64,000 nucleotides of DNA from Collybiopsis luxurians FD-317 M1 (Eukaryota; Basidiomycota; Agaricomycetes; Agaricales; Omphalotaceae), in contig KN834798.1 of assembly GCA_000827265.1 (NCBI GenBank), forward strand, positions 345,013 to 409,012. The letters run 5' to 3'. Shown piece by piece: positions 1 to 11,423 of this stretch (positions within the stretch are counted from its first letter, which is position 1; the number at the start of each line of letters is the position of its first letter). The notes beneath the pieces were generated by a model. The model was not told the origin of the DNA. It saw only the letters and a program-made list of their open reading frames with translations, and ran no database searches. Both the position numbers and the translations under genes were made by a program.

Positions 1-379
1 AGTTCAAGGTGCGATGTTACAGTCAAATTAAAATACAGTTGCCTATGCCCAGACAAGAAAAGGGCCTAGTAACAGCGAGCGGCTCATTGGAGATCACTGC
101 TTCAAAGTTGCCGCGTCTCACTCCAATGATATTGCACGTAGATGCCGTCAATAGCGAGAATAGCTGAGCCAAATTGTTCCAGACCTCCCGAACTCAAATT
201 TTCGGACAGTTCGTGGCGTTTGCATGTCAAGCTTCGAGTCTAAGGCCTAAGGCCTAAGGTCCGACGCGAGATGTGAGTACCATGGAGGTAAGCGCCTAAA
301 AAGATGACAAGCGCCTATTTATGTTACGGGCGTCTAATTTCTACCCTTTCTTGTCTGCCCCGCTAATATGTTAACCTAA

Positions 380-1340
380 ATGCTTGCACGCTGGACATCC
401 AAAGCTTGGCCCCGTGCCCCCCTTTTCGCTACCCATTCTCCTACGCAATTTATCCAAAGCTTTTATTTCAACTCCGACTACTACAGGGCCTCCAGGAAGA
501 GCCTTTCTTACTCTCGGACGAAATATGACCAAAATCAAACATTCTCCAATACAATATATTCTTCCCCTGCAGTGCAAAATATGCTCAAAAAGTTTGAGGC
601 TTTTGGGACTAATCCTCATTCCGACCCCGAACGTATGTCTTCTTGGTGGACTTTTGAATGCTTTAATTCTGAACACGGAATGGATTATTCCCCAGGCCCT
701 TTTTCCTCTGCTGACATTCGTAACTATCAGTCCGCAGAACTTGAAAAGTTTATGATTCAGCCTGAATCATTTGTTACGGAAAAGGACGTTCGAATTGCTC
801 GGTATGAACAACCTCGTACGATCCATGTCAAACTTTTCGCTAATCTTTATCATTTCTATCTACATAGACGGAGCAACTACAAAACGCGTCTTCAAAGCGG
901 AATGGACAACCTAGAAGCTGAAAACAAGGACTCTGAGAATGCCGAAGCTTCGCAAGAAGCCTTGACCAGGCTTTCTAAGGAAGCAGCTGAAAGCTGGCGC
1001 GGGATGAGCCGGAAAAGTAGAATGGTAAGTTTCACAAATTCTGATGACCCCTTAGGACCCGGTCTCAAGCTCAACACCCGGTTATTAGAAACTCGCATTA
1101 ATTGTACGACAACGAAGGTTGGCACAAAACGCTCCAGAGCTCGCGCATCCGACAGACAGAGCCGAGCAGCGAGAATTGATGAGGGCTCGACAGATTCGTG
1201 AGGCTTCACGGTGGATGTGGGACTATGAATATCGGAGAAAGACGCGGATAAAGGAGTTCCGGGCGAAATGGAGAGAGGAGATGTTGAAGAAACTTGTGCG
1301 AAAGAGGATGAAGGAGAGGTCTGCGGTTGATGTATCATGA
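380..1340 (+). CDS. Hypothetical protein, possibly mitochondrial, two exons
   Basis: I do not recognise the family. The first exon (380-1024, 215 codons) opens with MLARWTSKAWPRAP, a basic, aromatic stretch with no acidic residue that resembles a mitochondrial presequence. A canonical donor GTAAGT at 1025 and an acceptor at 1139 join it in frame to a second exon (1140-1340). That exon encodes a very basic helical tail (many R/K/W/E, ending KRMKERSAVDVS), followed by a stop. The intron would be about 115 nt, long for this window, so the exact acceptor is uncertain. The middle has an acidic, Ala/Glu/Ser-rich helical segment (residues about 175-205). The gene is convergent with the oxidoreductase that follows. 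The basic tail and small size recall mitochondrial ribosome-associated proteins, but that is only a guess. Confidence 0.6.
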
Positions 1341-1505
1341 TATACGACCGCTGCTCAATGCCGCTTCAAACGCTGGACCTCTATCATTCACGTGTTTTAC
1401 GGGTATGTCGTCCTTAAAGGTGAGCTCTCCCTTTCAAGAACCCTTTTCGAGCGTAATTTTTATTTTTCACAAGGCTTATTGATGTACCCGCGGTTCCAGA
1501 TTGGA

Positions 1506-3026
1506 TTACTCGTTCGCAACCACAATCACCTTCTTGCCCGTATTCTTCCCAGTCTGCACCTCGCGTAAGGCTTCTCCAGCATTCTCCAGACCGTTCGTAC
1601 GATCCTCCTGGTACTTGATTTCACCGCTCGCTAGCTGCTTGGGAATAACCCTATAGAATTCATCTATCCATTTTGGAGCGAGGTCGGCGACTAGGAACCC
1701 GTAGAGCGTGATACGGCGCGCGTAGATTTGGTCGATGTTCTACATAGAAGATAGAGGAAAAAAAAAAAGCAGTTTAGAAATTATCGAACATAAACCGTAG
1801 AGAACCAACCTTCATATTCACACCGTCCTTTGAATTGTACGTCGAGATGGCGCCACACTCTATGAATCGTGCATGATTCACAGCGGTTTCCAGTGCAGCG
1901 TCTAAAGCTGATCCTCCCACATTATCCCAATATCTGGGTTATCCACGTTTGTCAGTTATGAAGCTCATGTCCGTATCAGAGACCGATACTCACACATTCA
2001 GTGGTCCCTCTTTCTTCAGCACATCAAGCGTGTTCACGGTTTTGTAATTGAAAGCCACGTCCGCGCCTACATCCTTGAGAATCTGTACCTTTTCATCGCT
2101 ACCAGCAGACGCGATGACTTTCAGGCCTTCTTGCTTGGCTAGTTGGATTACAAGGCTAGAATATTAATAGTCTTCATAACAGATCTCTTCTGTAGACTGA
2201 ATATGAACGCACGTGCCCACTGGACCTGCGCCTCCAGAAACGAAAACAGTCTCGCCCTAGAATGATGATTAGTATGGAAAGTATAAGTATGGAAAAGACA
2301 GATAGTGCCATACCGCTTTGGCGTTAGCGTACTCTTTCCACCCAAAGAAGGCGGTCTGCCCGGCCATTCCTGCGGTACCCAGATACACTGAATACGGGAG
2401 ACCAGGCTCTGGCTTCACGACCTTGATCCCGAAGAACGGGAAATCGGGATTTGGTTTGCTGTATTCAGCGTGCTCTGTGAATCTTTGTAGAATCGTGATC
2501 GGCCTGTATGAAAGGACGTCAACCTACCCATCACCCCGTAGACATAGTCGCCGGCTTTGAACTTTTCGTGCTCAGAGCGAATGACTTTCCCGATACCCAA
2601 GCTGTAAATTCTGGAAAGGCAAAAACAGCGAAAGAGTTATCACTGAACCAACTAAGGGGATTGAGAAAAGAATCTTACGGTTGGCCGACGATGAACGGAG
2701 GCTGGATAAGAATATCAGAAACGCACGGTCAATTTAAACACTGAAAGTCAGGCACACCATATAGCTTTCTACATCGGCTGGACGCATTTGCACGCGCATG
2801 TATGGGTCAACCGATAAGGCCAGCGTTTTCACCAGAACACCACCATTCAGGGGCTCATTCTCCAAATCGATTGTGTTGCTTGTATCATAGATGGTGGTTT
2901 TACCTGGCTCCGGGAAGCCTAGATGAGGATCTTAGTTTACTGTTGCCAATCCCGTTGCAAAAAAAGTTATAACTTGCCAGTAGGAATTTCGTTGAATAAG
3001 AGTCGTCCGTTGCGAGTGGGGGCCAT
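1506..3026 (-). CDS. MDR-family NADP-dependent oxidoreductase (leukotriene B4 12-hydroxydehydrogenase / alkenal reductase type)
   Basis: A multi-exon gene read from 3026 down to the stop at 1506-1508. The start MAPTRNGRLLFNEIPTG joins across an intron to FPEPGKTTIYDTS. Later exons give the LVKTLALSVDPYMR stretch, an entry to the catalytic domain (VIRSEHEKFKAGDYVYGVM), LGTAGMAGQTAFFGW, and the nucleotide-binding turn ETVFVSGGAGPVGT. They continue with QEGLKVIASAGSDEK, then FNYKTVN, YWDNVGG and a C-terminus IKYQEDRTNGLENAGEAL ending VVANE. This is the usual domain order of zinc-independent medium-chain reductases that reduce activated C=C bonds with NADPH in the cytosol. Introns fall between these blocks. 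The gene looks intact and host-like. Substrate cannot be deduced from the sequence. Confidence 0.9.
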
Positions 3027-3634
3027 TGGTTAAATCTGAGGATTTCGTTTCCGAGGAGAGCCTTATATACGTATGGCCGTTCAAACTTCGGACCTCGATC
3101 GTTTGCAGCTCGGTGGGTTTAGCTGGAAGTTGGGATCCTGTTACAAACCTGTTTCTCAGCATAGAGTAGGATTACGAATAGTCTGATGTCAGCAACTGAC
3201 GGTGAACTTCTAGGTTAGGGAAAATTGAACGCCGGGCTGGGGACCAAAATACTGATGCCTCGGTCCGATAGTCAGAGTACTGAGAAGATCATTGATGTCA
3301 GCTGAGATCCTTCTTTCGAGTGCTCCGTGGAGGTGATCCATTCTTTTTAGATTTTAAGCGTCAGGCAGCCAAGCAGGAAGCTTTGCTCATGGATTTCGCT
3401 CATGAACGCTTGTCCGGGCGACCGAAAGGCTGATTCAGAGAAACAAAGATAGACGGAACTAAGTTCGGTAAGGGAACATAGTGTGCCCGACAGGACATGA
3501 ATCCAGTTACAGAGAAACCGAATAGAGTTGAACCGGTAATCAATGTCGGAAGAGGGTATCAATTAAGCGCCAATATCGCCCTAACATGTGATCGTAGCCT
3601 CTGACACGAACCCGGTCAAGCCCGGACTTTTTTC
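3027..3634. other. Intergenic region between oxidoreductase and CHY gene
   Basis: About 600 bp separating the divergent oxidoreductase (minus) and CHY zinc-finger gene (plus). It should hold both promoters. I see no strong TATA box, repeat or RNA gene, and the small open frames here have no recognisable content. Confidence 0.5.
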
Positions 3635-3964
3635 ATGGAGACAAACACCATCGTCCACGGTCTCTCCGTATCCACGTCTTCCCAATGCGCGCATTGGCAT
3701 TCAGACCGCGACATCGTCGCCATTAAACACAAATGCTGCAACAAATTCTGGGCCTGCTATAATTGTCACGAAGCCGGAGCTGACCATACAAACCAAATCT
3801 GGCCCAAGATCGAGCAGAACGATACCAAGGCCGTCCTCTGCGGCAACTGCAGTCATGAACTGACCATCTCCGAGTATCTGGCAACTGGGAGCCAATGTAC
3901 CAGTTGTAGCGCCCTGTTTAATCCTCGCTGCAGCAATCATTATCATTTGTACTTTGAAGTTTGA
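3635..3964 (+). CDS. CHY zinc-finger protein, Hot13-like
   Basis: A single-exon 109-residue protein. It has the CHY-finger signature in order: CAHWHSDRDIVAIKHKCC, FWACYNCHEAGADH, a W, then LCGNCSHELTISEYL, CTSCSALFNPRCSNHYHLYF. The regular Cys/His spacing and the length match small fungal CHY proteins such as yeast Hot13. Hot13 acts in the mitochondrial intermembrane space on the Mia40 redox relay and binds zinc. No longer in-frame start is obvious: the ATG is immediately followed by METNTIVHGLSV, and HGLxV is the usual N-terminal beginning of the domain. No intron is needed. The gene lies just before the tandem repeat units begin and appears intact. Confidence 0.88.
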   Translation: METNTIVHGLSVSTSSQCAHWHSDRDIVAIKHKCCNKFWACYNCHEAGADHTNQIWPKIEQNDTKAVLCGNCSHELTISEYLATGSQCTSCSALFNPRCSNHYHLYFEV

Positions 3965-4676
3965 AGATTATTATGTAAATTAGAGAGTGGGTCAAGCTCT
4001 TCTGCAAGTCGTACGATCAAAGGCTTACTTTGCATTCCACAGGATCAGAAACAAGCCGACGGAACATCTGCAGCTCGAGGGACCAAAAGGAGTGATTCTT
4101 TTCGACTCCCGTACCGTTCTTTTGGAAGGACGACTCTTCCACGCTATTTTATTGCTATTAAGAAAGCATACATCCAAGAAGTAGGTTTTGCTAGAAAGGT
4201 TTAGCTAGACTCGTATATAGACGATCGCTACATAGAGTATGTTGCGTCGGTGCTCTCGGACGCTCATCCAACCACTGCAGAGCGGCTCCGGGTGGACTTA
4301 AGCAGCAGTGCCACAAACAGTGTATAGTTGAAACAGTATGTAAATAACAAGGCAGATCGCAAACTCGACTAAGGCTACAAAATAAGGGGACCGGTTTGAA
4401 ATCCAAGAAAGCAAGAACAAAACTACGTCGTGCACTACAAACGTAGAAATGCAAACAAAGCCAAGAAGAAAAAAACCTTGGCAAAAGGTTATCGAGTAAA
4501 TTATTACCAAAAGGGGGGGGAAGAATCACAGCAAGAATCAAAGCAGCTACGATAGCAAAAAGGACAGCAAAGACAAACGTGCATAGCGTAGGAAAAGCAA
4601 TTGTCCAAAGTATGGATACAGGACAACGCACATCCGCTAGTTGTGGCGAAACCTGGCAAAACCTTTGAGGGTCTTC

Positions 4677-5639
4677 TTAATGCCAATAGACATCGTCCGA
4701 AAGGATATCAGCAAGGCCTAAACGACGACCAGAAGGCCTGGAAGGCATGTAAGAACTCCCTTCATTAACAAACAGCAGAGGCAGGTTGACAGGAGGTACA
4801 GAAGCTGTGGACAGCTGCGTGGTAGCCGAGTATGCTGAAGTAGAAGTCAACTGTGTGGCGTCGGATTCGTATCCCGTATCCAGCGCCAGGGTGGATTGGG
4901 AAGGGGATGGTGCCTCGGACGGGGACGTTTCGACAGATGGCGACGAGGTCTGAGACTCGTAATCTGCAGGCGTTTCGATGACTATTTCCCCCGGTATTTG
5001 AGCCGGCGTGGCGTCAGGAGGGCTGTTACCGGGAGTACGAGGCTTCCTCGGTTTCGGGACGTATTCTGTGGATAAGGCAAAAAGAGTGAGAACCACATGA
5101 ACGTGAAAGAGAACAAGCTGATAAGAACTTACCATGTCGCCTTTTTCTGTGGCGAGTGAGTGAACCTGGATCGCCAGTAGCAAAATTGCAAGTCGGACAC
5201 TGCTGGTCCTTGACCTTCGTGCTTAAAAGGTTAAAGAAATAATTCGATCAGCACACTTTGGTCATGCGGCATGCAAACAACGACGACTTACTGTTTGCGG
5301 ATGTGCGTGTCTACGTTGACTTTTTGGAGGCTCTTGTACGAGCAGTCCGCGTAGGGGCAAGAGTACGATCTATATTGAGATTGAGATTCAATGGGTAAGG
5401 AAAGCCTTCAAGCGACGTCGACAAGAAATTGTGGCGTACATCGAGGCCTTCTCCTCTGCGCTCAGATGGGACTGCATGTGTCTCGGGATGTCGCCTTTAC
5501 GAGCTACCCTTGTCCCGCATACTTCGCAAACGGTCGGGTCCCTCGAAGTTTCGGTATTCTAGACGCCACTGATGATGAGCAAGAGGTAACAAGCTAATCA
5601 TTCACAAGGCAGACGTACCGAAGCTAAAACTTTGGGCAT
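4677..5639 (-). CDS. Three-finger C2H2 zinc-finger protein, copy A
   Basis: Four coding exons after MPKVLAS. Exon 2 carries finger 1 (CEVCGTRVARKGDIPRHMQS, His at the end). Exon 3 carries finger 2 (CPYADCSYKSLQKVNVDTHI). The next has finger 3 (CPTCNFATGDPGSLTRHRKR). A long Pro/Ser/Thr-rich tail follows, ending RRLGLADILSDDVYWH. Introns have GTACGT/GTAAGT donors. The first two exons encode compact DNA-binding modules, and the acidic, low-complexity tail could be an activation or interaction region, so a nuclear transcription factor is the natural reading. The last 12 residues are identical in all four copies, which argues for constraint on the C-terminus. Relative to copies C and D the tail sequence is diverged but open. 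Target and pathway are unknown. Confidence 0.8.
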
Positions 5640-7972
5640 GGTTGCGAAAGATTATTCGAAGACTGAAATTCGGCTGAGGATGTGGTAGTGAAAGAGAAGG
5701 ATGTGATGTGGCTTGTCTATTGGAATGTTATACGCCTTCTTTTAACAGGATGGGAGTAGCGGTCGTGTTGATGTGGGTTTTTAATCCAAGCCGGCGTCAA
5801 GAAATTACCAACGATGTTAACTTTTAATAATAAAAGCCACTCGCTTGTAAAAATCTCGCAGTCGAAGAACTAGAACACCATCTAGGGTAGAAAGAATCTG
5901 TTTAAGTATATTTGTCGGAAGGGCACAAAGGAAAAAGGAATTCAGTACTTGATTCCTCGGGAATGGCCTTGTTTCCAGATTGGGGATTGGGGGTGACATC
6001 CAAGCGATCGCTGATTTATTGTGATAACGCCATCAAGGTGGTGGAAACGCGATTGTCCAACAGATGAATGTTTGAATCGTTGATGAGGGCTGCTGAAAAA
6101 TTCAGCGTTGAGAGCCCCCACAGCAGACCTAGCGACGATTCTGTTCGCCACAGATTTTTTTGTAGGTCGCTCTGAAGCTGACATCCAGCGCTAAGAACGG
6201 GAGAGTCGTGACAATCGCCATTGTCTGAGTTAGAAATCATCAATTGAACGATGTGAACATGGGAGACCTTGCTTTATTCTCTCGGCAATTTCCCGAAAGC
6301 AAAGAGCTCGATTTTTTCGTAGTATTTCTGAGCCTACACACGACCCGGGAAGTGCGTGCGAACGGGATATATCTTAACCAAGACCTCATGGACATCAACA
6401 GGAATTTCAGGCGAGTGGCGTATAGCCTCACTAGCAATTTGAATCTTACGCCCTTTAGGTCTTAAATGAGGTATTTATCTTCCGGCGTACGAGGGGAACC
6501 AATCGTGATCAATATGGACCACAGCGAGAAAAGCGCCGGTGGTGTGCCTATTTTCTGTCCTTGACGAAGACCAAGCTTTGAATACATCCAGATTGCTTGT
6601 TCGACGAGCGAAGGCCATCCTTACCTTCAACGCCAGCATCAACCTAGTCTTTTCCGTACGAGCCGCGTCACCCAGCGAGGCGGGAGCGTTGCCGGAAGTT
6701 TGAGAGTTCTGAAGGTCCTCAGGCTGCGTCGGGGAGGTCCGCTTCTAGTGGAATGCCTCTGTGCCATCGTGAAGGACAGGACCCCCAAACGGGAGGCTCG
6801 CTCGGAAAGCAGAAGTTCCCTGAGCATTGTTTCTCCCCGCTGCCTGCCCTCCCACCGGACAGTCGTTGGTCGTTGGCACTCTAGAAGCTCCGATGACTTC
6901 ACTCGACGGCGAGTGAGGACCCGCTGTGCTCTAGACCATCACAATCGAGCAGCTATTAGAACCAATCGACATGATCTCCATACTCGAGGACGGAGCAGTC
7001 GTCTGCGCGCGGTGGGCCGCATCTTTGTGCATAGGCCAAGCTCCTTCCATCCACAAGACTATGATAGTCAAGCTGCTGGCATGATATTGAGCTATAGGGA
7101 CAGCAGCCTTCAGAAGAGATCCCTTCGCCTTATATACAGACAGCGGAGACCCTCGGAAACCCGGACTCGGTATCAATAAGTATACCAATCCGACTTGCCA
7201 CACGACAGGTCGAGTTGCCGGACAACCTGCACTTCGCTGAAACGGCAGTCTTCGAGTCGGAAATGAAGGTGGGGGAATACATCCAATCTATGGTCATAGT
7301 CATGTGTCTCCCAAGGAAGCCGACGTCGATCATCCGCCATCTCACTTCCACTCCTGGCAGCTATCATAAGCCGAGATGTATAGCACTAAAGCGGTAGAGT
7401 GCTTCGCCGATATCCTCCGCTCGTCCATGGAGCAAGTACCGCATTCTAGGGCTTTCTCCGAGCCGCGGCAGGAGGAGATAAGCACCGTCCCGTTAAGACT
7501 TCGACTGTCGTAGCATAGCGGCGGTGTCACTGCCGATGTGAAGCTTGAAGGGGACAGGGAACTCCAGGAGACAGATGAAGACCGAACAATCCCTGCTTGA
7601 GAGTGGATACCGTCAAGTCGCTGTCACCTTCTGCTCGTACAGAGCAGCTCCAGATAGGGAATCAGGCCTCGAAGGAGTTTTCGGGTGCCAACGAGCGACG
7701 GGGCATAATCTGTGAAACGTGGAATGACGATTTCTGTTCAGCATCGAAAGGCGGAATTATAGTATGGAGCCAAAAGGAATATGCAATCGGAACACGGAGG
7801 GTTGGACAGAAAGCTACTTTCACTACCTTGCATTGGCCTCAATCTAGTCATTCCCGAAATAGATCGATTTTCTGCCATTCCTCTTGAGCGTAGAATACGA
7901 CTAGGGAGCTTGAGGGGAAACAGGAAAGGACGTGGGATCGTCGTTTCAGCTCGGCACAGAATGTAGAGTGGC

Positions 7973-8380
7973 TCAGGAATCTACTGTTCCTTGGAGTTCC
8001 AACCACTGCAACGCACAGTACAATCTAGAAGACGAGTCGCGCACTTGAGTGTTTCCCCAGCACCCGAAGCCAAATACACATATTGCCGTCTCTATCAAAC
8101 ACCTATCTTCTTCGTCCGGCGGCAAGGAGCGCGTTCTTCTCAATTTCCACATTAGAAAGACCGTTTGAACTTCCACTCCCTTGTCATGGTCTTGATCAGC
8201 TACTTTGGAAATATTTCTCCAGAGACTAGAAGGACCTGAATGCGAACAACTAACAAGATAGGCATGTTGAGAGCAGCTCCTAGACCGCGTCGATAGCATA
8301 CAAGCACGCAGGGGCTGAAGAACGATCTTGATGCTATCACCCGGGCCTCCCTCGACCACGACTAGCTCTTCGGGCTTCAA
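7973..8380 (-). pseudogene. Decayed second coding region of unit A
   Basis: An open minus-strand frame of 135 codons (start context MKPEELVVVEGGPGDSIK) occupies the position of the decayed coding blocks in copies B, C and D. The shared pieces are an ELVVVEG-PG-SIK peptide and a downstream FGFGCWG-like peptide. The copies are broken by stops and shifts in different places, so this looks like the remains of one ancestral protein gene rather than a working gene. I do not recognise the ancestral family. Around it (6500-7970 and 8400-9060) I see only repeat sequence shared with the other units. Confidence 0.35.
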
Positions 8381-9206
8381 AATGCCCAGTATTGACCTTG
8401 CACTTGCACTTCTGTGAGCTGCCTTTGCCTTCAGGAACTGTGCCCGGAGGGTCAGTATACGAATCAGTCATTTGAGTTCTCAAAATATACAACTAACACT
8501 GCGACGCGCTCCTCAGGAAGAGGGCAGAATAGTACACGATAATTTGGCGTTAGTTCCTGATGAAATGAAAGCCCCTTGCGAGATGCAGCCGAACATTTCC
8601 TGTGGCAGGGCGTGAGCTCGCTGCTGGAGGGGAAAGAGGCATGAGGCCTGAGGTTCCAGTACCACTGGAGCTTCAAAGAATGTCAAGTCGGCTTGTACGT
8701 CGTCGGGAATGGTCCTTTGCCTCGAAACTGATCAGTACCGCTCAGCGTATTTGCTCGATAGGCAGCAAAATCACTTCAGACCTCGCTGGTGCGCTCCAGC
8801 ACTACCTCTAGCCCCTCCTACTCTCGCCTTGATTTCACGACTCCCGTATTTGCTCCCTCACCCTGATCTACGATGCCTGGAAGAGGTTATGACTTCGCCT
8901 TTGGATCACATTGCCGAGTTGGAAATTGGGACGCCGTCGTGCGATTCCAGAGCTGGGCGAGAGGGAGACGTAGAAATACAGTAAGTATGTAGACTGTCGG
9001 TAGCTGACTAGGGAATACAGGGAGTGTTGACGGTTGTCTACAAATACATATCCGTTCAAAGCTTAATTGTATTGACATTTGTGGGACAACTGTGAGCAAA
9101 TCACTACTGTGAATGACTCGTCGCTTCTTTTCTTTCACTTGGACTAGAAGAGTGGAACGCCGAACAGAACCTGGAAGGGGGTTTCGACCTTTAGGACCAA
9201 GAGGTG

Positions 9207-9290
9207 GGCTATCTAGTGCAATGGTAGCACATTTGGCTTCAATTGCTGAGCGTACCAAAAGGTTGTAAATTCGAGTCCTGCGGTGGTAAC
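9207..9290 (+). other. tRNA-Arg-like sequence with intron at unit A/B junction
   Basis: A cloverleaf-like stretch. It begins GGCTATC, has a D-arm region TGCAATGGTAGCAC, then TTTGG-CTTCAATTGCTGAGCGTA-CCAAA, and a B-box-like AATTCGAGTCC before GGTGGTAAC. The TTTGG/CCAAA arm encloses an enlarged loop, as in an intron-bearing tRNA; the version at 49008 reads CTTCGA, giving a UCG anticodon. The T-stem and acceptor stem are imperfect, so it is more likely a tRNA pseudogene or SINE head than a working tRNA. The same sequence sits at the left edge of units B, C and D. Confidence 0.5.
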
Positions 9291-9732
9291 TTAAGGTGAT
9301 TCTCGCAAAGATCGTTCCTTGTTTTACTACTTGGAAAGGTTCAGATTGACATGCATATTAGACTATCGTTGTTGCGTCAACATCCTCGGTTGATGCCCTC
9401 ACTTCCTTCCCAGAAAATCCGGAGCGTCCACCCGCGACTAAAAACCGCGCAAACCAACGGACGAGCTAGAATACACCCCGCACAGTCCGCCTTGAGAACC
9501 TATATGACTTCATCTCGACTCCGATGCATCCCAAAGCCGCGGATTGGAGGGACGAATGGCAACGACGAAACTACGTAGCCCTGGCACCCATGCCCATTCC
9601 GCGTAGACAAACCACTTTAACCGCTACGAGATCCCCCTTCTTCTCGCTTACCACTTCCTCAATTATACGTTGGTGCGCTCCTCACCGTGGAATGCATTGG
9701 TTTTGACTTCACCAGAGTGGAGAAACACCATG

Positions 9733-9867
9733 CCTGTCTCTCAAGCCTCGCATGCCTCTCAAGCCTCTCAAGCCTCTCATGCCCCTGAAGATCTCAAGCC
9801 TTGCGTGTCTTCTTGTCTCTCAAGCCTCTCAAGAGCTCAAGCCTCGCATGTCTCTCAAGAGCTCATG
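9733..9867 (+). repeat. Short minisatellite based on CTCTCAAGC
   Basis: A run of 9-bp-like repeats, variants of TCTCAAGCC and TCTCATGCC, some separated by short non-repeat stretches. Read in one plus-strand frame it gives SQASHASQASQASHA. It lies inside the part of unit B that is absent from the other copies. A short ORF spans it but has no other sign of being a gene. Confidence 0.7.
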
Positions 9868-10548
9868 CCATACAGTGGTTACGTCTGCGAAAGGGGCTTA
9901 GTTTTTACTTAATGTCTCTCTTGAATTGAGAGGTTGATGTCGATCCCCTCCTCCCTTATTTATCAAAGTCCTTTGACCGAGCGCATCCCATTCTATTTCC
10001 CTTGTCCTCCTCTTTGGACACAAGTCCCACCCGTAGCTATAACATACCCCACAGATACCCGTAACCCCTCGTAGAATCTCCCGCGAATGGAGCACTCCAT
10101 CATTGTTGCGGCTCCCCAGTCCTACTAAGTACTTAGCCTTACTTCCTCGCGATAGTGAAGGGTCCAAAAGAGCTCTCGTATACAATCACTACTCGAGGAG
10201 AGTACGGTAGACTTGTGCAACAGTGTTTATTCGAAAAAGCATTTACTTAAATAATTATATAATAAAAGACTAAAGCTACAAGCTATCCATGGGCGAGGAG
10301 ACCGGGTTTAACCCCAAAAAAGCACAACCAAAACTACGTCGTACACTACAAACGTAGTTTTGCGAGCAATGCCAAAATAGAGGTGCTCTGCATAGAAAAA
10401 ATTACCGAGTTAAAGTAAGGACCAAAGCAACTACAAACCAAGAAGAGTTGCGAAAATAAACCAATATGTATAGCGTACAAGAGAGGCAGAAAGAAGGTAG
10501 CAAAAGAATGCACTTCCGCTGGCTGTAGCAAAGTCGCAGAAGAATCTC

Positions 10549-11423
10549 CTAATGCCAATAGACGTCGTCTGAAAGAATATCTGCAAGGCCCAGACGGCGA
10601 CCAGAAGGCCTGGAAGGTACGTAGGAGTCCGATTCATCAACAAAAAGCAAAGGCTCGTATCCCGCATCCAGAGCGAGCGCGGATTGGGAAGGGGAAGAAG
10701 CTTCGGATGGGGGAGCTTCGACAAGTTGCGATGAGCCTTGAGACGCGTAGTCTGCAGGCGTTTCGATGATCATTTCCCCCAGAGTTTGAGCCGGCGTGGC
10801 TTCACGGGGTCCGTTTCCGGGAGTCCGAGGTTTTCTCTGTTTGGGGACGTACTCTGCCGATAAAGTAAGAAGAGTTAGCGCCAAATGGATGTTAAGAAAG
10901 AAAGCAGGTAACACTTGCCATGTCGTCGTTTCCGGTGGCGAGTGAGCGAGCCTGGATCACCAGTCGCGAAATCGCAAGCCGGACACTGAAGGTCCTTGAC
11001 TTTCGTGCTTGAAAGGTAAAAAGTTAATAACCCCATCAGCGCATTCTAGTCATGGGGCATGCAGTCAACTAAAGCTCACTGTTTGCGAATATGCGTGTCT
11101 ACGTTGACCTTTTGTAGACTTTTGTAGGTGCAGTCTTCGTAGGGGCAAGAGTACGATCTATATCGACATCCAACAGGGTAAAGAAAACGACTCAAGCGGG
11201 GGAGCGAAAAAGCTGTGACATACATCGAAGCCTTTTCCTCCGCGCTCAGGTGAGACTGCATGTGTCTCGGAATGTCGCCTTTACGAGCTACCTTTGTGCC
11301 ACATAGCTCGCAAACAGTTGGATCCCTCAAACTCTCGGTTTTCTAGTCGCCATCATCAATGAGCAAGAAGTAGGAAGTCGTTCATTAAAGAAGCAGACGT
11401 ACGGAAGCTTGAGTTTTAGGCAT
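10549..11423 (-). CDS. Three-finger C2H2 zinc-finger protein, copy B
   Basis: Same exon plan as copy A, starting MPKTQAS. Finger 1 reads CELCGTKVARKGDIPRHMQS and finger 2 CPYEDCTYKSLQKVNVDTHI. Finger 3 is CPACDFATGDPGSLAR-type, ending RKRRHG, followed by the tail EYVPKQRKPRTPGN ... RRLGLADILSDDVYWH. The Pro/Ser tail is shorter than in the others: the ATQLTSTS / AYSATTQLSTAS section found in A, C and D is missing, and GYE runs directly into PLLFVDES. The reading frame is kept through this deletion, so the gene may still be functional. Conserved zinc ligands and an invariant C-terminus suggest purifying selection after duplication. Confidence 0.78.

Larger units (their letters stand above)
4190..9065 (-). 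repeat. Tandem repeat unit, copy A
   Basis: First and most diverged of four copies (A-D) of a long unit. Shared landmarks in order on the plus strand are: a GCTACATAGAG / GTTGCGTC stretch at the left edge; a block reading ACTACGTCGTGCACTAC (about 4420) that in every copy gives hydrophobic minus-strand frames; the C2H2 gene; a conserved block around 6110-6240 with GATTTTTTTGTAGGTC and CCATTGTCTGAGT; a decayed coding region; and a right edge with GTCTACA and TTCAAAGCTTAA. It ends just before the tRNA-like sequence at 9207. The edges are approximate because the copies are not collinear throughout. Confidence 0.7.
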